Positions 8,865 through 16,048 of a stretch of 38,495 nt of DNA are shown here, in pieces. The stretch comes from an uncultured Duncaniella sp. (lineage in GTDB: Bacteria; Bacteroidota; Bacteroidia; Bacteroidales; Muribaculaceae). Where the stretch lies: NCBI GenBank assembly GCA_910587515.1, contig CAJULW010000018.1:1-38495 (forward strand). The letters are read 5' to 3'. The notes below the pieces were generated by a model that was not told the origin of the DNA, searched no databases, and worked only from the letters and a program-made list of their open reading frames with translations. How positions within the stretch are numbered: the stretch's first letter is position 1; each line of letters starts with the position of its first letter. Made by a program: the position numbers and the translations under genes.

Positions 8865-9980
8865 ATGAAAATAAATATTATTACCATAGTTGATAATATA
8901 AATTTCGGGTCTATCTTGCAGGCTTATGCTTTGTGCCATAAGATAGACGAACTTGGATATAAAGTCGAAATTATCGACTATTGGCGTCCCGGATCGACAA
9001 CGATAGCACAGGTAAAAGGCATAATCAAGAATGAGCGTAGGAGTATTGTCAATAGGACGATATATGCATTTTCAGCGATTATGCTTGTGCCATGGATAAA
9101 GTTCAACTTGCGGTCTTTCTTGAGGCGGCGGTTTAAATTCACCCGTAGGTACGACAGTGTGAGCGAACTCAGACGAGCCACTCCGGATGGTGATATATTT
9201 CTAACCGGTAGTGACCAGGTGTGGAATTGTTCCTATAACGGAGGGGTTGATGAGGCTTTTTTTCTTGATTTTACCGAGAATCCAAAGTTATCGTATGCTT
9301 CTTCGATGGGTACTGACGTATTTCCGCCTACAGATGAAGCAAGGATCGTAGGACTGCTCAGGAAATATGTGAATCTTTCTTTAAGGGAAGCCGAATCGTG
9401 TGGATATATTGAATCGTTGGGGTTGCCGAGACCTGTACATTGTATCGATCCTACATTATTGTTGGATAAAGAGGAATGGATGAGCCAGGTGCCAGAAAAT
9501 AAGACCGTTAAGCATCCTTTTTTGTTGGTGTATTCTGTCGAGGGAGAGTTGAACGACTTCATTTTTATGCAGGCCAAGAATATAGCCCGCTCTAAAGGCT
9601 TGAAAATTTATGCTCTTACGGCATCAGATCCATTCAAATTGAAAAAATATGGATGTGACGGTATTTTTAGTTTCGCTAACTGCGAGACCTTTCTTCAACT
9701 GATGTATCATGCGTCGTTCATTGTGGCGAGTTCGTTTCATGGCACTGCGTTCGCGATAAATTTTGGTAAGGAATTCGTGACCATAACACCGGATCGTTTT
9801 AACGTCAGGATGCGTGATCTGATGACAAAACTGAACCTCCAGGATCGAATTGTTGACAAGGGCGATAATTTTCATATAGACGATTTGAAGACGATAGATT
9901 ATAAGATTGTAAATAATGCGGTGACGCAATGGAGAGAGGCCTCGATAAATTATTTGGAAAGCATTTTAAAATCAATATAA
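8865..9980 (+). CDS. Polysaccharide pyruvyl transferase family protein (second copy)
   Basis: 371 residues, same architecture as 590-1702 but clearly diverged, so not a recent duplication. It starts with MKINIITIVDNINFGSILQAYAL, has LTGSDQVWNCSYNGGVDEAFF near residues 110-130, HCIDPTLLLDKEEW near 190-205 and SSFHGTAFAINFGKEFVT near 288-305, the last being the family's C-terminal signature. No signal peptide or membrane segment. Preceded at 8 bases by its F420-hydrogenase-beta-like partner, the same order and spacing as the pair at the left edge. Likely modifies a sugar of the polymer with a pyruvate ketal or a related group; acceptor unknown. Confidence 0.9.
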   Translation: MKINIITIVDNINFGSILQAYALCHKIDELGYKVEIIDYWRPGSTTIAQVKGIIKNERRSIVNRTIYAFSAIMLVPWIKFNLRSFLRRRFKFTRRYDSVSELRRATPDGDIFLTGSDQVWNCSYNGGVDEAFFLDFTENPKLSYASSMGTDVFPPTDEARIVGLLRKYVNLSLREAESCGYIESLGLPRPVHCIDPTLLLDKEEWMSQVPENKTVKHPFLLVYSVEGELNDFIFMQAKNIARSKGLKIYALTASDPFKLKKYGCDGIFSFANCETFLQLMYHASFIVASSFHGTAFAINFGKEFVTITPDRFNVRMRDLMTKLNLQDRIVDKGDNFHIDDLKTIDYKIVNNAVTQWREASINYLESILKSI

Positions 9981-10011
9981 GTTTCGGGCATAGGCTGAAC
10001 CATGATATAAA

Positions 10012-11127
10012 ATGAAAATTATCTATATCGCAAGGAAATTGGGCGCTCAGAAAAACGGTGCTTCACAAGTAATGGCACGTAACCTGAATGCTTTGAGAAC
10101 GATTGTCGGTGAAGACAATGTAACAGTGTTTGATCTTCCGATGCCTGATATGCGAAATGTGGCTGTCTCCTTGCTGTGCAAAGGCAGTTATGGTGTGACA
10201 CCAAAGATCGAAAAACGACTTTTGGTTCTTGCGGATAAAATAAGGCCTGACATTGTCTTTATCGAGAGTTCCTCTTTTGGTTCGATATATAAAAAATTAA
10301 ATCAGTTAGGTTTAAAGACGGTCTGTTTTGCCCATAATGTCGATACGCAATTGTGTGCCCAAGAGATATATTCAAGGTCATTTATAATCGGTTGGGTAAA
10401 ATATATATCAACCAGGTATAACGAGCGACAGACGTGTCGGTATGCGGATTCTCTTATTTGCCTTAATGAGCGTGATTCGAAGGGTTTTTTCAATATATTT
10501 AATCGAAGAGCGGATCTGATTCTCCCGATAACATTCCCTTCGAAAAATCGGATTGAACTGAATGAACAATCCACAAGTGACGCACCGTATTTTTTGTTTG
10601 TCGGCTCGGATTTTTTTCCGAATGTAGAAGGGATCAAGTGGTTTATTGAGAATGTGGCTCCCGCGGTAGATATGCGATTCAGAATTGTGGGTACATGTTG
10701 CTACAATCCAGCTATCAGCCAATTGAAATTGCCCTATAATGTGTCGTTGGTCGGTTATGCTGATGATATTGATTCGGAATATAAAAACGCTATTGGGGTC
10801 ATCGCTCCGATATTCAAGGGCTCTGGAATGAAAACCAAGACAATAGAGGCCTTGAGTTATGGTAAGTCCATATTCGGCACTTCTGAGGCGTTTGCGGGAA
10901 TTGAATGCGATTTCGCAATGGTGGGAGGCCTTTGTAATTCGGTTGGTGAGTTTATTGAAAAACTTAGGTGCGTGAAAAAAACGGATGGGAGATATAATGC
11001 TTATTCATTTGATGTTTTTCATTCGCTTTATTCGGATGATCATTTTATCGAATGTCTGAAAAGACATATTATCGGTATTAATGATGGTAATGGCTGTGAA
11101 ACTTGTATTAATGAAGGACAGGTATGA
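10012..11127 (+). CDS. Glycosyltransferase family 4 (GT-B fold)
   Basis: 371-residue protein with MKIIYIARKLGAQKNGASQVMARNL at the N-terminus, an AHNVDTQL segment near 107 and a C-terminal domain with PYFLFVGSDFFPNVEGIKWF, VSLVGYADDIDSEYKNA and APIFKGSGMKTKTIEALSYGKSI. The last segment is the typical GT4 donor site with Lys and Glu in KTKTIEAL. The 31-base gap before it is the largest in the operon's second half, but no convincing promoter is visible there. It overlaps the following fucosyltransferase by ATGA. Donor sugar unknown. Confidence 0.9.
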   Translation: MKIIYIARKLGAQKNGASQVMARNLNALRTIVGEDNVTVFDLPMPDMRNVAVSLLCKGSYGVTPKIEKRLLVLADKIRPDIVFIESSSFGSIYKKLNQLGLKTVCFAHNVDTQLCAQEIYSRSFIIGWVKYISTRYNERQTCRYADSLICLNERDSKGFFNIFNRRADLILPITFPSKNRIELNEQSTSDAPYFLFVGSDFFPNVEGIKWFIENVAPAVDMRFRIVGTCCYNPAISQLKLPYNVSLVGYADDIDSEYKNAIGVIAPIFKGSGMKTKTIEALSYGKSIFGTSEAFAGIECDFAMVGGLCNSVGEFIEKLRCVKKTDGRYNAYSFDVFHSLYSDDHFIECLKRHIIGINDGNGCETCINEGQV

Positions 11128-11993
11128 GGATTGTTAATATTATTGGTGGGCTGGGAAACCAAATGTTCCAATATGCATTGGCCGTATCGTTGGCAAACGA
11201 GTTTAAGAATGAGGAGATATTGATAGATACAAACTGTTTTAATGGGTATGGCTTACATGATGGTTATCTGTTGGATGCGATATTTGATATAAAAATACGA
11301 AAGGCCAAGAAATCGGAAATCTTAAAATTGAACTATCCGTTTTTTCACTATCGCCTTTGGCAGATAGGCAGAAGGATATTGCCCGGATTGAAACATCTGT
11401 ATAGGGAAAAGAGAAATATGGTTTATGATCCGGCTGTATTTTTACATGACGGGTCTATGTACTACGATGGTTATTGGCAATCGGCATTGTATTTCAATGG
11501 ATTCGAGGAGGAGATACGTCGGGCGTTTACTTTTCCGGCCTTGGATGACAAGAACAGGGCGTTTATAGATTCATTCAAAGGAAAGACGATAGTCTCGGTG
11601 CATATCCGTCGAGGAGATTATTTAAAGGAAAAATTATTTAGGGGGCTTACAGGTCTGGACTATTATAGGCGTGCTATTGGATATATTCTTGATGTGACTG
11701 ATGTGGAATGCTTTATGATAATGTCAAATGACATGGTTTGGTGCAGGAATCATATCCCTGAGATCACTCGTGGAGTCCATTGTGAGTTTGTTGACTGGAA
11801 CAAAGGAGAAAACAGTTTTCGTGACATGCAGTTGATGAGCCTATGCCAGCATAATATCATCGCTAATTCATCCTTCTCATGGTGGGGCGCCTGGTTGAAT
11901 CCCAATCCCGGTAAGATGGTGCTTTCTCCGCATAGATGGATAAATATGGAAGAGAGAACCGATATAATTCCGGACTCATGGATAAAAATTTAA
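11124..11993 (+). CDS. Alpha-1,2-fucosyltransferase-like protein (GT11)
   Basis: 289 residues. GT11 motifs are plain: GGLGNQMFQYALA at residues 8-20, HIRRGDYL at 160-167 (GDP-fucose binding, motif I), MIMSNDMVW near 206 and NSSFSWWGAWLN near 255-266. Members move L-fucose from GDP-fucose to the 2-position of galactose in lipopolysaccharide or capsule, and some also use other sugars. The protein is cytoplasmic, without signal peptide. Coupled by ATGA to the preceding glycosyltransferase and by TAATG to the next one. GDP-fucose synthesis genes (gmd, fcl) are not in this window. Fucosylation would resemble host glycans; that consequence is inference. Confidence 0.93.
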   Translation: MRIVNIIGGLGNQMFQYALAVSLANEFKNEEILIDTNCFNGYGLHDGYLLDAIFDIKIRKAKKSEILKLNYPFFHYRLWQIGRRILPGLKHLYREKRNMVYDPAVFLHDGSMYYDGYWQSALYFNGFEEEIRRAFTFPALDDKNRAFIDSFKGKTIVSVHIRRGDYLKEKLFRGLTGLDYYRRAIGYILDVTDVECFMIMSNDMVWCRNHIPEITRGVHCEFVDWNKGENSFRDMQLMSLCQHNIIANSSFSWWGAWLNPNPGKMVLSPHRWINMEERTDIIPDSWIKI

Positions 11994-12745
11994 TGGATAA
12001 TTTAGTTTCGATAATCACTCCCTGTTATAATGCGGGGAGTAATCTCTCGCATACAATAGAATCTGTGATATCACAGACTTATCAAAATTGGGAAATGATA
12101 ATTGTCGACGATTGCTCTTCTGATGACAGTTGGGAGATAATAAAAAAATATGCGTCAATTGATTCTCGTATCAGACCATATCGTTTGGAAAAACCGTCAG
12201 GCTCTCCAGCGCGACCTCGGAATGTGGGGTTGGAAAATTCGTGTGGTGATTACGTAGCGTTTCTTGACGCTGACGATGTTTGGCTTTGTGATAAGCTAAG
12301 TTCCCAAATGGAGTTTGTCGCTTCTACAGGATCAGAGTTCGTGTATTCTGATTATGAGAAAATAAATTTTGACGGGAAAAGACGAAACAGGATAATTAAA
12401 ATGCCGGATAAGACTACGTTTTGGGATATTCTTGAAAGTTGTTCGATTCCATGTTTGACAGTAATGATAAAACGTGACGTAATCGGTGATTTGCGTTTTA
12501 AGAATGTGTCTAAGGAAGACTATCTTTTTTGGATAAATATTTTGAAAAAGGGAACGGTCGCATATAACAGTGGAATGGTTCTTGCCTTATATCGTGAACA
12601 ACCTAAAAGCCGCTCGTCGAATAAACTGATGATGATCAAGGATCAATGGAATGTCTTACGTAATATTGAGATGGTTAAGCCGATAGTGGCGACATATTTT
12701 ATGGCTACGTATCTGTTTAAAGGCGTATTTAAATATCTAAAATAA
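11993..12745 (+). CDS. Glycosyltransferase family 2 (GT-A fold), last gene of the polysaccharide operon
   Basis: The ATG at 11993 shares bases with the fucosyltransferase stop (TAATG) and is preferred; an ATG at 11978 would add five residues and cannot be excluded. The 250-residue product starts with VSIITPCYNAGSNLSHTIESV, continues with WEMIIVDDCSSDDSWEII and PARPRNVGLENSCGDYVAFLDADDVWL, the GT2 nucleotide-sugar site with its DxD motif. This resembles transferases of the WfgS/WfaV type that are common in enterobacterial O-antigen loci. No membrane segment. It is followed by the operon terminator at 12816. Sugar specificity unknown. Confidence 0.92.
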   Translation: MDNLVSIITPCYNAGSNLSHTIESVISQTYQNWEMIIVDDCSSDDSWEIIKKYASIDSRIRPYRLEKPSGSPARPRNVGLENSCGDYVAFLDADDVWLCDKLSSQMEFVASTGSEFVYSDYEKINFDGKRRNRIIKMPDKTTFWDILESCSIPCLTVMIKRDVIGDLRFKNVSKEDYLFWINILKKGTVAYNSGMVLALYREQPKSRSSNKLMMIKDQWNVLRNIEMVKPIVATYFMATYLFKGVFKYLK

Positions 12746-12815
12746 TTAGGATAGGACCATGGCGGGGCGATATCATTTGAATGGATAATTTAACCTAATT
12801 GTAGGTGGAAAACAA

Positions 12816-12857
12816 AACAATAAGGCGGTGATACAGATGTATCACCGCCTTATTGTT
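12816..12857. terminator. Bidirectional hairpin terminator
   Basis: A perfect 19-bp stem (12816-12834 with 12839-12857) has a 4-base loop. T-rich sequence follows on both strands, so it can end the polysaccharide operon (+) and the rpoD/DUF4861 transcript (-). The 70 bases between the last glycosyltransferase and this hairpin hold nothing else I recognise. Confidence 0.9.
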
Positions 12858-12914
12858 ATTTTCTATGTTAGCCCTCGTTTTTCTCTGTGAATATATAATA
12901 GAATTGTCGGGATA

Positions 12915-14078
12915 CTATTTTATATTTATTTTTACCGGGTTTTGTTTAATGGTTTGCCATTTGTTCAGGTGGTCGAACCATTGGGAGGCGGAGTGGGGGG
13001 AACTTGAGTCTCTTTCGGCTCCGGACGTGAAACTGTAACGGATTCTCCCTTTTTTATCTGTTTTGAGCAGGGTCAGATAGTTGACATCGTCTTCTTTGGT
13101 TGATCGCAGATATGTGGGCGAGACATATATGCCAAGTCCGACAGTGTCCGTTATATCCGGCATTCCTTTGTCCGGAAGATTGGTGCCCCAACTTCCGGCA
13201 AGGCCGCTTTTTGTTATGAATCCTTGATTGTCTGTTGCGAGTTTCTGGATTCCGGTACAATATGTGTAGGACGATGGCGCTCCGCTGATATTTATGTCGA
13301 CATCGATGTCGCGGTGTCGGGCATATATTGTGTAGCGTTGACGCATCTCGATAGGTGTCCCGTTGTAGATCCATCCTCTGTCGGAGACTTCGACGATTGA
13401 TCTTACAGGGCCTGTCGTGACCACTCTTTGTGTGCGGGTCGTGACGGAGTCGATTGTCACTGGTGTTCCGTGTTGATAGCCACGGAAAGATCCGAGCGCG
13501 ACCGATGTGCCGGCCCACAGTACATCACGTCCGAATCCTTGGGCGAGTTGTTCGCGTGTAGTGTAAAATCCGGTTTTGTCAAGTTCGAGTTGCGGAGTGT
13601 TTTTGGCGTATAAGTCGATACTTTGCCTGTTGTCCATGTAGATCCGGATCGCGTTATACAGACCTTCGAGAACTACACCGTGTCCGTAGATGCTGTTGTA
13701 CATCTGACGGTTGTCGGTGTCACCGGGAAAGGCGATGGCCTGTATTTTGGGGTGTTTTTTGTTTTTGTCGTTGAGACGTATATACGCGTTGGTCTCCGGA
13801 GTGAACTTTCTGGTGTCTGGTGTCTGCGATAACTCTATTTTTAGGGTCTCGACCGCATTGGGCTTTAGGTCAAGAAGAAATACGAGTTCGTCCGCGCGGC
13901 CGTCGTCATTTAGATCGTCAAGCTGATATGCGATATCGGGATGTCCTTTTATGATTGCAGAGTTGATCTCTTTGCCGTTTTGTTCGATCGGAACAACGAC
14001 AGGGACAGCTTCCCGTGCAATCCCGAGAGGATTTGTGACGGTGACGGTGAGAGAAAGAAGTAGTGAAAGCGTAATCAT
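12915..14078 (-). CDS. DUF4861 family exported protein
   Basis: 387 residues. The first 15-20 residues (MITLSLLLSLTVTV) look like a short signal peptide lacking the usual charged start, so export is probable but not certain. The body matches my memory of DUF4861 proteins: a DLNDDGRADELVFLLDL segment near residue 55, a KIQAIAFPGDTDNRQMYNSIYGHGVVLE stretch, VTTGPVRSIVEVSDRGW and RQRYTIYARHRDIDVDI near 235. The family is often found with polysaccharide-degrading genes in Bacteroidetes; catalytic role unproven. Its start is only 25 bases after the rpoD stop, same strand, so it may be read from the rpoD promoter. An ATG at 14093 is out of frame. Confidence 0.8.
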   Translation of the reverse strand: MITLSLLLSLTVTVTNPLGIAREAVPVVVPIEQNGKEINSAIIKGHPDIAYQLDDLNDDGRADELVFLLDLKPNAVETLKIELSQTPDTRKFTPETNAYIRLNDKNKKHPKIQAIAFPGDTDNRQMYNSIYGHGVVLEGLYNAIRIYMDNRQSIDLYAKNTPQLELDKTGFYTTREQLAQGFGRDVLWAGTSVALGSFRGYQHGTPVTIDSVTTRTQRVVTTGPVRSIVEVSDRGWIYNGTPIEMRQRYTIYARHRDIDVDINISGAPSSYTYCTGIQKLATDNQGFITKSGLAGSWGTNLPDKGMPDITDTVGLGIYVSPTYLRSTKEDDVNYLTLLKTDKKGRIRYSFTSGAERDSSSPHSASQWFDHLNKWQTIKQNPVKINIK

Positions 14079-14103
14079 TGGCTTTTCGGAGTCATGGATT
14101 TTG

Positions 14104-14964
14104 TTACTGACCGAGATATGCTTTTAGCAGATGGCTTTTCTGCCCTTTCAATCGACGGATCGCTTTTTCCTTGATTTGGCGTACGCGTTCGCGTGTAAGA
14201 TCGAATTTGGCTCCGATCTCCTCAAGAGTCATTTCCTGACATCCGATTCCGAAAAACATTTTCAATATCTCGCGCTCGCGGTCGTGTAGCTGTTTGAGGG
14301 CGCGGTCCACTTCTTTGGAAAGTGACTCTTGGGTCAAAGTGGAGTCGGCCATTGGTGAGTCATCATTTGTGAGGACATCAAGCAGGCTGTTGTCTTCGCC
14401 TTCAACAAATGGCGCGTCAACCGAGATATGACGTCCTGATACTTTCAACGTATCGGCTATTTTGTCTACGGGAACATCGAGTTTCTCTGCGAGTTCTTCC
14501 GGTGAGGGCCGACGTTCGTTTTCTTGTTCAAATTTTGACAGGGCCTTGCTTATTTTGTTAAGGGAGCCAACCTGATTGAGCGGGAGGCGCACTATTCGGC
14601 TTTGTTCGGCCAATGCCTGGAGTATTGATTGACGGATCCACCAAACCGCATAGGAGATAAATTTGAAACCACGGGTCTCGTCAAACTTCTGTGCGGCCTT
14701 GATCAGCCCAAGGTTTCCCTCGTTGATGAGGTCGGGGAGGCTGAGACCTTGGTTCTGATATTGTTTTGCTACGGATACGACGAAACGGAGATTGGCACGA
14801 ACGAGTTTGTCAAGGGCTCTTTGGTCTCCTTGGTGAATGCGCTGGGCGAGCTCGACCTCTTCTTCGACAGAGATTAGTTCCTCGCGCCCTATTTCCTGAA
14901 GGAATTTGTCGAGGGATGCGCTTTCACGATTGGTGATAGATTTAGTGATTTTTAATTGTCTCAT
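14104..14964 (-). CDS. rpoD: Primary (housekeeping) RNA polymerase sigma factor
   Basis: 286 residues, the short form of sigma-70 typical of Bacteroidetes, lacking a long region 1.1. Region 1.2 starts at SLDKFLQEIGREELISVEEEVELAQRI; region 2 contains NLRFVVSVAKQY, DLINEGNLGLIKAAQKFD and KFISYAVWWIRQSI (DNA melting and -10 recognition); region 3 has RLPLNQVGSLNKI; region 4 has LTRERVRQIKEKAIRRLKG, the helix-turn-helix for the -33 element. It directs core polymerase to promoters with TTTG/TAnnTTTG, and such promoters recur in this window, including one just upstream of this gene. Gene order puts a DUF4861 gene 25 bases downstream. Confidence 0.97.
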   Translation of the reverse strand: MRQLKITKSITNRESASLDKFLQEIGREELISVEEEVELAQRIHQGDQRALDKLVRANLRFVVSVAKQYQNQGLSLPDLINEGNLGLIKAAQKFDETRGFKFISYAVWWIRQSILQALAEQSRIVRLPLNQVGSLNKISKALSKFEQENERRPSPEELAEKLDVPVDKIADTLKVSGRHISVDAPFVEGEDNSLLDVLTNDDSPMADSTLTQESLSKEVDRALKQLHDREREILKMFFGIGCQEMTLEEIGAKFDLTRERVRQIKEKAIRRLKGQKSHLLKAYLGQ

Positions 14965-14989
14965 GTCTACTGATAGCAGATAATTCGTG

Positions 14990-15020
14990 CAAAGGTAGCT
15001 ATTTTTCGGCTCGGTTCAAA
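14990..15020 (-). promoter_or_regulatory. Promoter of rpoD
   Basis: On the minus strand, TTTG (15020-15017), exactly 19 bases, then TACCTTTG (14997-14990). This is a perfect fit to the Bacteroidetes primary-sigma consensus. The -7 box lies 25 bases before the start codon, giving a short leader. Confidence 0.8.
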
Positions 15021-15114
15021 ATAAAAATATTAAAAATATAGCTCTAAAGTGTATGGAGTGTCGAAAAGTTGCTGATTGAGTGAGCTTGCTGTGGGAATAA
15101 TTAAAAATAATTTG

Positions 15115-15122
15115 TAACTTTG
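15115..15122 (+). promoter_or_regulatory. -7 box (TAACTTTG) of the glycogen-synthase-like gene
   Basis: TAACTTTG matches TAnnTTTG. The -33 region is weak (no TTTG at the right distance). The transcript would have a leader of about 85 bases with a short CGGG/CCCG hairpin and no recognised riboswitch. The start codon lies in a 12-bp palindrome at 15209-15220. Confidence 0.6.
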
Positions 15123-15213
15123 CATCAGAAATCACATAACATAAAGAACCGATGTAAATAAGTTCGGGGTATCTCTCCCGGAATTTGGTTCGCTCTAAGA
15201 CTATCTACACTCC

Positions 15214-16038
15214 ATGGAGTCAAAAAAAGTTCTATTTATCTCGCAAGAAGTGTCGCCCTACCTTCCTGACACCCCGATGTCGGTGCTTGGACGCGATATC
15301 CCTCAGGGTATTCATGGCAAGGAATTTGAGGTTAGGTCTTTCACCCCGAAATATGGCTGCATCAATGAGCGTCGCAATCAGTTGCATGAGGTCATAAGGC
15401 TTTCCGGCATGAATCTCATAATAGATGACACGGATCATCCGCTTATCATCAAAGTCGCAACGCTTCTTCCTTCAAGAATGCAGGTTTATTTCATTGATAA
15501 TGACGATTATTTTCAGTCACTGCCTGAAAAAGGATTGGAGATAGATCTTCTTCCTGATGATAATGACGAGCGTATCATGTTTTTTACGATGGGTGTGGCC
15601 GAAACTGTTAAAAAGCTTCGTTGGCAACCGGCTATAATAAATTGTAGCGGTTGGGTTTCGTCGTTGGCTCCATTGTATCTTCGTCGAAAATATGCCGATG
15701 ACCCTACTTTCCGCGATTCTAAGATCGTGTTCGCGCTTCATCCTGAAAAATTCGAAGGGACTTTGGACTCGAGGTTTGTTGAGAAATTGAAAATGAACGA
15801 GTTTACCGATGAGGATTTGGCGATATTAGGTGAACGGCCTGTGGATTTCTCTGCGCTTAACCGCCTGGCGATCGATTATGCCGATGCTGTCATTCAGGCT
15901 ACGGACGACGTAGACCCGGAGCTTGTTGCATATGCAAAGGCCTCTGGGAAACCGTTTTTGCCGTTTGACAGTGGCGATGGGATGGTGGCGAGGTACACCG
16001 AGTTTTATCGTTCGCTCTTAGGCGAAGAAGATGATTAA
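15214..16038 (+). CDS. Glycogen/starch synthase N-terminal (GT5) domain protein
   Basis: 274 residues, about half the usual 470-500 of a glycogen synthase. The sequence matches the GT5 N-terminal catalytic region: KVLFISQEVSPYLPDTPMSVLGRDIPQGI replaces the usual K-x-G-G-L-x-D-V loop, followed by EVRSFTPKYGCINERRNQLHEV and a YFIDNDDYF segment. The C-terminal nucleotide-sugar domain is missing and the stop is followed at once by another gene, so this is not a sequencing break. I recall such stand-alone proteins as common in Bacteroidales, next to a DUF4270 gene, as here. With the KxGG loop altered and the second domain absent, glucosyl transfer is doubtful. Overlaps the frame upstream of the DUF4270 start. 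Confidence 0.8.
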   Translation: MESKKVLFISQEVSPYLPDTPMSVLGRDIPQGIHGKEFEVRSFTPKYGCINERRNQLHEVIRLSGMNLIIDDTDHPLIIKVATLLPSRMQVYFIDNDDYFQSLPEKGLEIDLLPDDNDERIMFFTMGVAETVKKLRWQPAIINCSGWVSSLAPLYLRRKYADDPTFRDSKIVFALHPEKFEGTLDSRFVEKLKMNEFTDEDLAILGERPVDFSALNRLAIDYADAVIQATDDVDPELVAYAKASGKPFLPFDSGDGMVARYTEFYRSLLGEEDD

Positions 16039-16048
16039 ATTGGAAAAG

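Noticed and set aside
1..12745. Wzx flippase or initiating sugar transferase in the polysaccharide locus
   Set aside because: The only multi-membrane protein here fits a polymerase (EpsG) better, and no WcaJ/WecA-type gene is present; they are probably left of the window.
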